64,000 nt of DNA from an uncultured Clostridia bacterium (GTDB lineage Bacteria; Bacillota; Clostridia; Peptostreptococcales; Anaerovoracaceae), in contig CALCEY010000011.1 in assembly GCA_937900415.1 (NCBI GenBank), positions 13,817 to 77,816 on the forward strand, written 5' to 3'. Under the pieces are notes generated by a model, which was not told the origin of the DNA, did no database searches, and saw nothing but the letters and a program-made list of their open reading frames with translations. A program made the translations under genes and the position numbers. Within the stretch, counting starts at the first letter, position 1, and each line of letters starts with the position of its first letter. Below, piece after piece: positions 46,054-54,385 of the stretch.

Positions 46054-48070
46054 GATAAAGGGAGTAGGCCCTAAAAGAGCTGAACTTCTTAAAAAATTAA
46101 AAGTAGAAACTGTAGACGATCTTTTGCATCTGATGCCAAAAAGATATGAAGACAGGCGGGAAATAACGCCTATCATGGAAGCCTCAGAGGATAAAGATGT
46201 TCTCGTCAGCGGAAAGGTCATATCCAAGAAAACAGCTAATCCATATAAAAAAAAATCACCTCTGAGAATCACGGTACAGGACAATTCAGCTGATCTGGAA
46301 GTGATTTTTTTCAACGGGAAATATCTTGCCGGATGTTTTGAAATAGGAAGCGAATACACATTTTACGGCAGAATATATATAAAAGCAGGCCGCAGGCAGA
46401 TGGCGCATCCTGAGTTTCATAAGCTGGGGGAAGAGGGAGACGTAAGAGGCGTTTATCCTGTTTATCCGCTGACGGAGGGCCTTACCCAGCAGGCTGTAAG
46501 AAAAATGCAGCGCGAGGTGATTACGGCATGTTTGCAGACTGAGGAGTGGCTTTCTGATGAAATCGTTAAAAAATATAACCTTTGCAGTCCGGCCTATGCG
46601 CTGGAGAAAATTCACTTTCCCGAGGATAAGAGGCAGGTGGGAGAGGCACGCTACAGGATGGTATTTGAAGAACTGCTGACTCTTCAGACAGGTCTTCTTT
46701 ACATAAAGCAGGGACGAAGCAAAGCAGATAAAGGGATTTGCATAGAAAAAGATATTTCAGTCCGGGATTTTACGGACAGCCTTCCTTTTAGTCTTACTTC
46801 CGGTCAGCTGCACGTATGGAAAGATATAGAAAACGATTTGGCTTCCTGCAAAGCCATGAACAGGCTGGTGCAGGGAGACGTCGGCTCAGGAAAAACAGCA
46901 GTAGCCGAGCTTTCCATGTACAAGACGGTAAAAGGAGGTTTTCAGGCGGCAATGATGGCGCCTACGGAATTGCTGGCGAAACAGCATTACGCCTCCTTAT
47001 GCCGTGATTTTGAGCCTTTTGGCATAAAGGTGGATTTATTGTGCAGCAGTATGAAGGCAAAAGAGAAAAAACTTGCTTTGAACAGGCTGATTTCGGGCGA
47101 GACAGACATAATCGTCGGAACACATGCCATAATTCAGCCTGATGTGATTTTCAAGGCGCTTGGCCTGGTTATTACCGATGAACAGCATCGCTTTGGAGTA
47201 AATCAGCGGGTCATGCTGGCTGCCAAGGGAGCTAATCCCAACGTGCTTGTGATGACGGCGACTCCGATTCCGAGAACTTTAGCCGTAATATTGTACGGCG
47301 ATCTTGACATATCTGTGATAGACACAATGCCTAAAGGCAGGATACCTGTAAAGACATTTCTGAGAAATGACGACGCCAGAGATAAAATATATGATTTTGT
47401 CGAGGGACAGGTAAGAGAAGGCAGGCAATGTTACGTAGTCGCTCCATTGATAGAAGAATCCGAAGCCATGGATCTGAAATCTGCGGAAGAGCTTTATGAA
47501 GAAATTTCCGGGAAACATCCGGCCATGAGAGCCGGCCTTGTTCACGGAGGAATGAAGCAGGAAGAAAAGGATTCCATCATGGAGGCTTTCGCCGCAGGGC
47601 TTATAGATGTACTTGTTGCCACCGTAGTAATCGAGGTGGGAATAGACGTAGCCAACGCAACGGTCATGGTCATAGAAAACTGCGAGAGATTCGGCCTTGC
47701 TCAGCTTCACCAGCTGAGAGGAAGAGTTGGAAGAGGCAAACATCAATCTTATTGTATTTTAGTGTGCGGACATGAAAGCAAGATAGCAAATAAACGTAAT
47801 GAAATCATGCTTAGTACTGAAAACGGATTCATAATAGCCGAAGAGGATTTGAAACTTAGAGGGCCGGGAGAAATTTTCGGAACTAAACAGCACGGACTTC
47901 CTGAACTCAATATAAGCGATTTGGTTCGTCATGCAGATATTCTTGAAGACGTGAAAGAGGCAGCATGTGAAATTTTTGCCGATGACCCACATCTGAAAAA
48001 GCAGCGAAACAGACAGCTGCGGCAAAAAGTAAAGAAGATGTTCGGCGAAAACATTCAGCTAAATCTTTAA
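46028..48070 (+). CDS. recG: ATP-dependent DNA helicase RecG
   Basis: A fork-reversing helicase for recombination and repair. An N-terminal wedge/OB domain (about 1-200, with IKGVGPKRAELLKKL) precedes SF2 motifs: QGDVGSGKT (Walker A, about 285), TDEQHRFG (about 383), TATPIPRTLA and LHQLRGRVGRG. The C-terminal segment LKLRGPGEIFGTKQHGLPE is diagnostic. At 680 residues it is full length. In Clostridia recG is often followed by rsmD and coaD; here these are 12.4 kb downstream. Confidence 0.97.
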   Translation: MKLQDKVSEIKGVGPKRAELLKKLKVETVDDLLHLMPKRYEDRREITPIMEASEDKDVLVSGKVISKKTANPYKKKSPLRITVQDNSADLEVIFFNGKYLAGCFEIGSEYTFYGRIYIKAGRRQMAHPEFHKLGEEGDVRGVYPVYPLTEGLTQQAVRKMQREVITACLQTEEWLSDEIVKKYNLCSPAYALEKIHFPEDKRQVGEARYRMVFEELLTLQTGLLYIKQGRSKADKGICIEKDISVRDFTDSLPFSLTSGQLHVWKDIENDLASCKAMNRLVQGDVGSGKTAVAELSMYKTVKGGFQAAMMAPTELLAKQHYASLCRDFEPFGIKVDLLCSSMKAKEKKLALNRLISGETDIIVGTHAIIQPDVIFKALGLVITDEQHRFGVNQRVMLAAKGANPNVLVMTATPIPRTLAVILYGDLDISVIDTMPKGRIPVKTFLRNDDARDKIYDFVEGQVREGRQCYVVAPLIEESEAMDLKSAEELYEEISGKHPAMRAGLVHGGMKQEEKDSIMEAFAAGLIDVLVATVVIEVGIDVANATVMVIENCERFGLAQLHQLRGRVGRGKHQSYCILVCGHESKIANKRNEIMLSTENGFIIAEEDLKLRGPGEIFGTKQHGLPELNISDLVRHADILEDVKEAACEIFADDPHLKKQRNRQLRQKVKKMFGENIQLNL

Positions 48071-48170
48071 GACGGCATATTATAACCAAGCAGCGTAAAA
48101 CGCAGGCAGCTTTATACAAGCTTAAAGCAGTTTGAAACAAGCGTAAAACGCAAGCGGGAGGTTATATAAA

Positions 48171-48545
48171 ATGCTGGATTTGATATTGGGAAACCTTAAG
48201 GATATAGGATATGCGGCCATACTTTTGGCAATAGTGTGGCTGGCTAATTTTCTGCTGGATATATATTATAATGTTAAGATTGTCCACCGGTGCCGGAGCT
48301 GCAAGCAGGTATACGATGATGTGATACGTTTTTTTGCAGTGTGCGCAGGCGTGACTTTGCTGACGATAGCGATAAGCTCTTTTCCGAGGTTTATTACTAT
48401 GGTGGGACTTACCGTACCGGAGGAGTATGTGGACGTGATGTCCGTATTGACTATAGTTACGCTTTTTGCCAAGAGTATATACGAGTATACGGCCGGCGCA
48501 ATTTCAAAGCTTAACGGTATAATGAAAGATAATCTTGATGAATGA
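48171..48545 (+). CDS. Small membrane protein, phage-holin-like
   Basis: A 124-residue protein with hydrophobic helices at about 10-32, 55-75 and 85-108 and a polar segment with CRSC between the first two. The helix-loop pattern and the C-terminal AKSIYEYTAGAISKLNGI resemble phage holin family proteins found outside prophages in Clostridia; the assignment is weak. No endolysin or other phage gene is nearby. GGGAGG precedes the ATG. Its 3' end overlaps the convergent ABC ATPase gene by 35 bases. Two GCGTAAAACGC-containing direct repeats (48092-48107, 48140-48155) lie just upstream. Confidence 0.5.
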   Translation: MLDLILGNLKDIGYAAILLAIVWLANFLLDIYYNVKIVHRCRSCKQVYDDVIRFFAVCAGVTLLTIAISSFPRFITMVGLTVPEEYVDVMSVLTIVTLFAKSIYEYTAGAISKLNGIMKDNLDE

Positions 48546-49251
48546 GGTTTCCGAGATAACTGCGGACTTCAGGCGTAGAGGGCTTTTCAATAACGTCTGC
48601 GGGTTTTCCCACCTGATGAATTTTGCCGGCAAACATGACAGCTACTTTGTCAGACATACGCAAAGCTTCTATTCTGTCATGGGTAACCATTATGGTGGTC
48701 ATACCGAAATCCTTGTGAATCGAAAGAATAAGACTGCGCATTTCTTCACGCAGATTTTCATCAAGCGAAGAAAAGGGCTCGTCAAGCAGGAGGAGCTGAG
48801 GGAGGGCAGCCAGGGCTCTCGCTAAAGCTACTCTTTGCTGCTGTCCCCCTGATATTTCGGAGATTTTGCGGTTTTCACAGCCGGAAAGTTTGACGCTGTC
48901 AAGAAACCTTTCGGCTTCCGAAAGCCGCTCTTTTTTTGTTTTACCCTGCATCTTCATTGAAAAAGCAACGTTTTCTATTACGCTCATGTGGGGAAAGAGA
49001 CGCATATCCTGAAAGACGATTACCGCGCCTCGTTTATAGGCGGGGTCTGATGAAATCTCCCTTCCGTCGAGATAAATTTTACCGCTTTTAAGAGGAGCAA
49101 GGCCGGCGATGGTTTTTAGCATAGTGCTCTTTCCGCAGCCTGAAGGTCCTAAGAGAGACATGAATTCTCCTTTGCGTACTGAAAGGTTGAGATCGTTTAA
49201 TACTGTGTTTTCTTTGAACTGTACTGTGAGATTCTTTAGCTGAAGCTTCAT
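48511..49251 (-). CDS. ynjD: ABC transporter ATPase, YnjD-like
   Basis: Powers the importer encoded by the next two genes. It has Walker A GPSGCGKST, Q-loop VFQDMRLFPHM, signature SGGQQQRVALARALA, Walker B LLLLDEPFSSLDE and a switch His (MVTHDRIEALRMSDK). At 246 residues it lacks the long regulatory C-terminus of spermidine- or maltose-type ATPases. It is the last gene of the minus-strand unit hydrolase-binding protein-permease-permease-ATPase. Confidence 0.85.
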   Translation of the reverse strand: MKLQLKNLTVQFKENTVLNDLNLSVRKGEFMSLLGPSGCGKSTMLKTIAGLAPLKSGKIYLDGREISSDPAYKRGAVIVFQDMRLFPHMSVIENVAFSMKMQGKTKKERLSEAERFLDSVKLSGCENRKISEISGGQQQRVALARALAALPQLLLLDEPFSSLDENLREEMRSLILSIHKDFGMTTIMVTHDRIEALRMSDKVAVMFAGKIHQVGKPADVIEKPSTPEVRSYLGNLIHQDYLSLYR

Positions 49252-49273
49252 TTTACTTATATATCGAGCCTGA

Positions 49274-50077
49274 TTAGGCTGTTTCCTTTCTGCTTAATTT
49301 TAATAACTGCTCCAAAATGAAAAAGATAATTAAAGCTGAAATTACGAATACCAGCGAGTATATCGACATCAGCGGCCTGTCTCCGCTTTGTATATAAGGC
49401 ACTAAAACGAGGGAAAGGGTATTTACCCGGCCTCCGCCAATGATTAAAGTGGTAAAATATTGGCTGTAGGAGAGGATAAAACCCATGCTCAGAGATGATA
49501 ATATGCCGGGTGTAATAAGCGGGAGGGAGACTTCTGTAAAAGCTTTTAAAGGTCCGGCGCCGAGGACTGAAGCCTGTTCCTCATATTTTATTCCGCAGGC
49601 CCGTATAACGTCTGACATTATAGTCGTACAGTAAGGCATGGATACCATTACGTGGATTATTATTACGCCTGCTGCGGTATCGGCAATCCCCATTTTGAGA
49701 AATACTATCTGAAGTCCCATGGTAAGCACGGTTGCAGGAACAATTACAGGAAGCATGTAACCGAAACGTATCAGGGATTTTCCTTTGAATTCATATAGCT
49801 CCAGAGCTCTTGCAGTCATCACCCCTACAGCGGTGGATATGAGAGATGAAACCGAAGCCAGAAGTATGCTGCCGCCGAGTAAGGCAGGCAGGGGGTGAAC
49901 ACCGTTAAAAAGCTCTTTTAAGGTTCTGAGTGAATAGCTTTCGGGAAGCATTGCAGGCCACGGCCATCTGCCGGTAAAGCTCCATATTGTTATCAGCGCA
50001 ATAGGAAGCAGTATGCAAATTATTACGATGGTCAATACCACATGGTAGTATTTAATTTTTCTTATCGCTTTTTTCAT
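49274..50077 (-). CDS. ABC transporter permease 2 (YnjC C-terminal-half-like)
   Basis: A binding-protein-dependent permease of 267 residues with six hydrophobic helices and the ATPase-docking EAA-type loop (EEQASVLGAGPLKAFTEVSL, with LPLITPGILSS after it). It overlaps the upstream permease by 4 bases. In E. coli, to my knowledge, YnjC is one long protein with two permease domains; here two genes supply them. Confidence 0.85.
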   Translation of the reverse strand: MKKAIRKIKYYHVVLTIVIICILLPIALITIWSFTGRWPWPAMLPESYSLRTLKELFNGVHPLPALLGGSILLASVSSLISTAVGVMTARALELYEFKGKSLIRFGYMLPVIVPATVLTMGLQIVFLKMGIADTAAGVIIIHVMVSMPYCTTIMSDVIRACGIKYEEQASVLGAGPLKAFTEVSLPLITPGILSSLSMGFILSYSQYFTTLIIGGGRVNTLSLVLVPYIQSGDRPLMSIYSLVFVISALIIFFILEQLLKLSRKETA

Positions 50078-50964
50078 TGACTTCCTCCAATCCTGCGGAT
50101 AAGCTTTTTCATCAATGCCAGATACAGTATGGTAAATAAAAGAGAGATGAGCAGAGTTATCCCGTTCATCGCCATTGAATACGGCCTGTCGGTAAGATCC
50201 GGACTTGAAAATGACATATATGTTTCCACCGGAAGTGCTTTGGGCTTTGTGGCGCCCAAAAGCAGAGGCAGCTCGTAACCTCCGAGAGTGAATATGAATA
50301 TTATGAAAAATGCGTTAAGCACAGACGGAAGACTTAGCGGCAGAGTGATCTGAAAGAAGCTTTTTAAAGGCGAAGCGCCGAGATTCTGAGCGGCTTGACC
50401 TAAAGAATCGCTTATTCCCGCCATCAAAGCAAAGACGAAATAGGCCACGAATGGAATTTCTTTCCAAAGATAGGCAAGGATGACTCCGATATAGCTTTCA
50501 GTGAAAAGAATTTGTCCGAATTCCGTATGATCGTCGATAGAACCGAGCGCATAAGATATTCTGGCCAGAATACCTGTCTGAGAAAAAATATTTATCATAA
50601 AGATAGCCACTATCGCATGGGGAACGAGTATGGGTATTCTGATGATGGACAGCGGCGCATTTTGAGAATTGTTTAAAGTCTTGTTTTGCTTTCTTGAAAC
50701 CATGGCGGCACATAAAAGAGTGCCTGCGGCTGAGGCTGAGACAGAAGAGAAAAGAGCTGTTTTAAGGCTTACTGCAAGGGACGTAAGAAATCCCGGATCT
50801 GTAAGGGCTGAAAAATAGTATGAAAAAGTCAACGTCTCGAGTCCTAATGCGGGAACGTAGCCGAGACTTTGCAGTATTACCGTTATGACTGCCGCCAGTA
50901 TCAGACATGCTATAAACATAAAAGGCAGCAGCAGAAAGATGTAAGAATAACTTTTCTTTTTCAT
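50074..50964 (-). CDS. ABC transporter permease 1 (YnjC N-terminal-half-like)
   Basis: A 296-residue permease with six hydrophobic helices and the EAA-type loop GQAAQNLGASPLKSFFQITL. A loop FTFSYYFSALTDPGFLTSL after the first helix is typical of the spermidine/putrescine-like permease class to which YnjC belongs. It pairs with permease 2. Confidence 0.85.
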   Translation of the reverse strand: MKKKSYSYIFLLLPFMFIACLILAAVITVILQSLGYVPALGLETLTFSYYFSALTDPGFLTSLAVSLKTALFSSVSASAAGTLLCAAMVSRKQNKTLNNSQNAPLSIIRIPILVPHAIVAIFMINIFSQTGILARISYALGSIDDHTEFGQILFTESYIGVILAYLWKEIPFVAYFVFALMAGISDSLGQAAQNLGASPLKSFFQITLPLSLPSVLNAFFIIFIFTLGGYELPLLLGATKPKALPVETYMSFSSPDLTDRPYSMAMNGITLLISLLFTILYLALMKKLIRRIGGSQ

Positions 50965-51007
50965 AAAACAGCTCTCTTCAAAATTATATTATTGTATCAT
51001 ATTACTG

Positions 51008-52255
51008 TTATTTTCCAACGACCTCTTCAAGCCATATCTCTTCGATTATAGGAACGAGACTTGCAGGCATTTCAGGAAGCCTGTGGTCCAGAAGCTCTTC
51101 CTGAGTGAGGACGCCTTCCCCTAAATTTACCTTATTGAAAGCGGCCAGTTCTTCGTCAGAAAGCTTATCGCTGTCTACAACAGGCAGTTCCTTGAGGGTT
51201 TCGTATTGGGTAAGCTGTATGTCTCCCGATATTATGGCGTTGATTACCACCATGGCGCCCGCTTTGTTGGGAGCATTGAAGGCTATGCCCATATAGTTGG
51301 TGTTTCCGATAGTCCCCTTATCAAATACAAATGTTTCGGTGGTTTTTGCATAGCTGCCGTCGGCTATACCGCTGGCTACGCCGAAAGGAGAATAGCTCAT
51401 ATTGAGCAGAAGTTCTCCGTCGCAGAACATTGAATTTACCGAAGTCGAAGAATCCGGGAAGGTTTTTCCTTTGTTCCAGAGATACGGATTGAGTTCTCTC
51501 ATGTAGTCAAGCGCAGGTTCGATGGCTTCTTTTACAGTGTCATAGTCTGCTTCCATCGTCTGGAACTGTTCCCAGCCGCATATTTCATATATCAGATTGC
51601 GAACGAATGCGCTTCCGGTGAAATCGGGCAGAGCAGGGTACGTTACTTTTCCCGGATTGGCTTTGCAAAATTCCAACAATTCTTCGGCCGAAGCGGGTGG
51701 CGCAGTTACCTTGGCGCTGTCATACATCATTACCATCTGAGCCTTGGCATAAGGGGCTTCGTAGCCGTCGATAGGCATACAGAAGTCATTCAGAGTTTCA
51801 GGATCTTTCATGTCGATATACTTCTCCATGTTAGGAAGCTTGTCTGTAAAAGAACCGTAGAGAAGACCGTTTTCCTTTGCGGAATAGAAGTTTTCTCCGT
51901 TTATCCATATCATATCTATGCTTCCTTCTTTTGTTTCTTCCTGTTTTTCACCGGAAAGCTTGGTGAGAATGTCTTCTATATCCATACCTACTATTTTGAG
52001 TTCAATATCGTAATTTTCCTTGACATAGTCCGCTACCGTTGAATTGAGCCAGTTGTTACGGTTTTCATCGCCGCCCCAGCCGTAGAAGGTTACAGTGGTA
52101 CCTTTGGCAGCTTCAACGATTTCTTCCCATTCGGCAGAGGAAAGATCGAGTTCATTGGTTTTGTCGGAACCGCCGTCTTTTCCGCAGGCAGCCATGGCAA
52201 AGACCATTGCAAATACCAGCATGATAACGACGGTTTTTTTGATTTGATTCTTCAT
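51008..52255 (-). CDS. ynjB: YnjB-like ABC transporter substrate-binding lipoprotein
   Basis: A secreted solute-binding lipoprotein. The signal ends in AMAAC with lipidated Cys24. The mature part has TVTFYGWGGDENRNNWLN, SIDMIWINGENF, DGYEAPYAKAQMVM and PGKVTYPALPDFTGSAF, which I recognise as YnjB (COG4134). The ligand of YnjBCD is not established. It starts 20 bases after the nucleoside hydrolase stop, so the two share a transcript. In E. coli the ynj operon also contains the rhodanese YnjE; a rhodanese lipoprotein is the divergent neighbour here. Confidence 0.88.
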   Translation of the reverse strand: MKNQIKKTVVIMLVFAMVFAMAACGKDGGSDKTNELDLSSAEWEEIVEAAKGTTVTFYGWGGDENRNNWLNSTVADYVKENYDIELKIVGMDIEDILTKLSGEKQEETKEGSIDMIWINGENFYSAKENGLLYGSFTDKLPNMEKYIDMKDPETLNDFCMPIDGYEAPYAKAQMVMMYDSAKVTAPPASAEELLEFCKANPGKVTYPALPDFTGSAFVRNLIYEICGWEQFQTMEADYDTVKEAIEPALDYMRELNPYLWNKGKTFPDSSTSVNSMFCDGELLLNMSYSPFGVASGIADGSYAKTTETFVFDKGTIGNTNYMGIAFNAPNKAGAMVVINAIISGDIQLTQYETLKELPVVDSDKLSDEELAAFNKVNLGEGVLTQEELLDHRLPEMPASLVPIIEEIWLEEVVGK

Positions 52256-52275
52256 TTTTCTCTCCTTTTTATTAT

Positions 52276-53181
52276 TTATAAATCATCTGCAGCCTGGCTT
52301 CCGCTTTCAGGAAAGACCGGCGCAGAGAAATATCTGTCATATACATGCGAACTGTAAATTTTTTTATCTTTTATAATAGGCAGAAACGCACGTATTTCTT
52401 CTCCTTCGCCATGTAAAAAACCGCAAGTCAGAGAGTCTTCCGTAGGTGAAATGATCGAAGGATTGAGATCAAAGAGCTCCGGGTGCATCATCTGAGCTGC
52501 CGCCATAACATCCCAGTTTACTATACCTTCTATATTCCAGTACGTGCGGTTTATATCATACCAATCTTTTAAGGTTTTTCTCAGGTATGATGAAACAGCG
52601 CCGGGGTGACTGTCAAGCTTTGAATTCAGTTCTTCTGCTGAAAAGTAGGAATCGAGACAATGGGCTGCGCAGGCTATCTTAATATTTTTGACGTTTTTTA
52701 ATATTTGCAGCGATGATGAACTGTCGCATGAAAAATTAAGCTCCTTCATAGGCTTTCCACCGACGAAGAGGGGCTTTGTAAGACCACCCATCATAGATAA
52801 TTCCGCTATCTGAGAATAAAAATTTTCATTTATTTTTGCGGCGGACGCCAGATTTGACGTGGAGCCGGTACATAATATTTTAAGAGTTCCTCTGAATTTT
52901 TCTGCTGATTCAGCTAAAAAAACAGAAGCCTCTGTTTTTTCATTGCCGGAAGAAAAACATCCTTTATATACAGGTATGTTTTCCATGCCCCAGTCTTTGA
53001 GAAGTCTTATCGTATTGGCGTATACAGCCTCTTGATTGCTGTTTCCGAAAGAACATGTAATTCCTATAACATCGGCCTCAGGACAGCCCATCAGATAAAG
53101 CAGGGCAAGTCCGTCGTCTACATCGCAGCCGTATATTCCGTAAGTGTTATCACAATCCAGTATTATCGGTATTTTTTTCAT
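52276..53181 (-). CDS. Inosine-uridine nucleoside hydrolase family protein with a modified metal motif
   Basis: Hydrolyses N-glycosidic bonds of nucleosides to ribose and base, if active. The Ca2+-binding N-terminal motif of the family, DxDxxxDD, appears as DCDNTYGIYGCDVDDGLAL, with extra residues between the Asp pairs. Later family elements are a GST-loop (ILCTGSTSNLASA), MMGG, LNFSCDSSSS (in place of EFNixxDP) and NWDVMAA (Asp of the fourth metal contact). At 301 residues it is normal. Start is ATG 53181; a TTG at 53208 is also in frame but has no ribosome site. It leads the YnjBCD-type importer operon, so the imported or scavenged compound may be nucleoside-like. Confidence 0.75.
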   Translation of the reverse strand: MKKIPIILDCDNTYGIYGCDVDDGLALLYLMGCPEADVIGITCSFGNSNQEAVYANTIRLLKDWGMENIPVYKGCFSSGNEKTEASVFLAESAEKFRGTLKILCTGSTSNLASAAKINENFYSQIAELSMMGGLTKPLFVGGKPMKELNFSCDSSSSLQILKNVKNIKIACAAHCLDSYFSAEELNSKLDSHPGAVSSYLRKTLKDWYDINRTYWNIEGIVNWDVMAAAQMMHPELFDLNPSIISPTEDSLTCGFLHGEGEEIRAFLPIIKDKKIYSSHVYDRYFSAPVFPESGSQAADDL

Positions 53182-53208
53182 ATGAATCAGTACGCTTTCT
53201 TTAATCAA

Positions 53209-53423
53209 TGAATTTACATAATTATTTGCTAATACTAATCTAATTGATTCGATTTAAACTTGTCAATATGTAAAGCATAATATTAGTTTGTCGGTGCCAT
53301 TGCACTTTTCAATGAAAGTTTAAATCGTATAAGTTTTATCAATTGGACTTTTTGATTTGCAGAGATTAGCATGTATATGCTGAATATTATCAAAAATCTA
53401 ATGATTTAGGAGGAAAGATACAA
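53209..53423. promoter_or_regulatory. Divergent control region with a 12-bp inverted repeat
   Basis: CGATTTAAACTT (53250-53261) and AAGTTTAAATCG (53316-53327) are perfect inverted repeats 54 bases apart. On the minus strand TTGACA (53266-53261) with TAGATT 18 bases on forms a promoter whose spacer contains the left arm, so a bound regulator could control both units. AGGAGG before 53424 is the ribosome site of the rhodanese gene. Confidence 0.55.
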
Positions 53424-54320
53424 ATGAAAAAATTTTTGGCAGTGTTACTGACGCTGGTAATGGTATTTGCTTTTGCCGCATGCGGCAGCAGCGATAAAGG
53501 AAACGAAGGAGATACAGCTGCTCCTGAATCCGATGTTGAAATGAAGTACATGACGGCAGATGAGCTTGAGAAAGCTCTTGCAGAAGGCGATGATTCGCTT
53601 CTGGTGCTGGACGTTCGTAAAGCGGCTGACTATGAGACAAGCCATATTCCGGGCTCCGTTTCCATCGACATGGATGCCGCAAAGGAAGGCGACTTTGATG
53701 CCGGCGTTAAAGCTATGAAAAAAGGTCTCAAGGAAGCTGCCGGAAGCGAGACAGGAGCAGACAAGAAGCTGGTTTTAGTATGCTACAGCGGAGCAAGATA
53801 TGCTCAGGTGTCCACCAACGTTCTTTCTTCAATAGGAGCTGATATGGATAACGTAGTAACCCTTGAAGGCGGTTTCAAAGGCTGGGGCGAATCCTACGCT
53901 GATATTGTGACAGGCGGAGAAAAGGTTGAAGAAGGAAAAGAGATGAAATATATGTCTGCTTCCGACCTTAAGAAGGTAATCGACGATAAAGACGAAAGTT
54001 ATCTGATCGTAGATCTTCGTAAAGCTGAAGATTACGAAAAAGAGCGTATTCCGGGAGCTGTTTCCATAGATATGGACGCTGCTAAAGAAGGAGATTATGT
54101 TACAGGCGTTTCTGACATGAAGCTTGGTCTGCTTAAAAATACCGGAAGCGTAACAGGCGGGGATAAGAAATTGGTTTTAGTATGCTACAGCGGAGCAAGA
54201 TATGCTCAGGCAGCTACCGACGTTTTGGCAGCTATCGGAGCTGACATGAATAACGTAGTAACTCTTGAAGGAGGCTTTAAGGGCTGGGCTGAAGCTTACG
54301 CAGATTCGATAGAAAAGTAA
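53424..54320 (+). CDS. Secreted lipoprotein with two tandem rhodanese domains
   Basis: Signal peptide with lipobox AFAAC (Cys20), then two rhodanese domains (about 40-165 and 175-298). Both active loops are CYSGAR (Cys120 and Cys254), with the conserved Arg, so both look able to carry a persulfide (or perselenide). The domains are very alike, and a 39-base stretch around the loop is identical in both (53770-53808, 54172-54210), pointing to recent duplication or gene conversion. The protein would act outside the membrane. It is the first gene of the plus-strand unit. Confidence 0.92.
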   Translation: MKKFLAVLLTLVMVFAFAACGSSDKGNEGDTAAPESDVEMKYMTADELEKALAEGDDSLLVLDVRKAADYETSHIPGSVSIDMDAAKEGDFDAGVKAMKKGLKEAAGSETGADKKLVLVCYSGARYAQVSTNVLSSIGADMDNVVTLEGGFKGWGESYADIVTGGEKVEEGKEMKYMSASDLKKVIDDKDESYLIVDLRKAEDYEKERIPGAVSIDMDAAKEGDYVTGVSDMKLGLLKNTGSVTGGDKKLVLVCYSGARYAQAATDVLAAIGADMNNVVTLEGGFKGWAEAYADSIEK

Positions 54321-54339
54321 ACTTTTTCACTTATTCATA

Positions 54340-54376
54340 AAGAGCGGGCCGTATTTTATTGATGCTGCCCGCTCTT
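54340..54376 (+). other. Hairpin between the rhodanese lipoprotein and TVP38 genes
   Basis: AAGAGCGGGC (54340-54349) and GCCCGCTCTT (54367-54376) form a 10-bp stem. No T tract follows, so it may stabilise the mRNA or attenuate rather than terminate. TTGATG (54359) and TATAAT (54382), 17 bases apart, could be an internal promoter. Confidence 0.55.
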
Positions 54377-54385
54377 GAATCTATA

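Noticed and set aside
48171..48545. Prophage remnant suggested by the holin-like protein
   Set aside because: No endolysin, capsid, integrase or att repeat nearby; holin-like proteins of this sort also occur as lone chromosomal genes.
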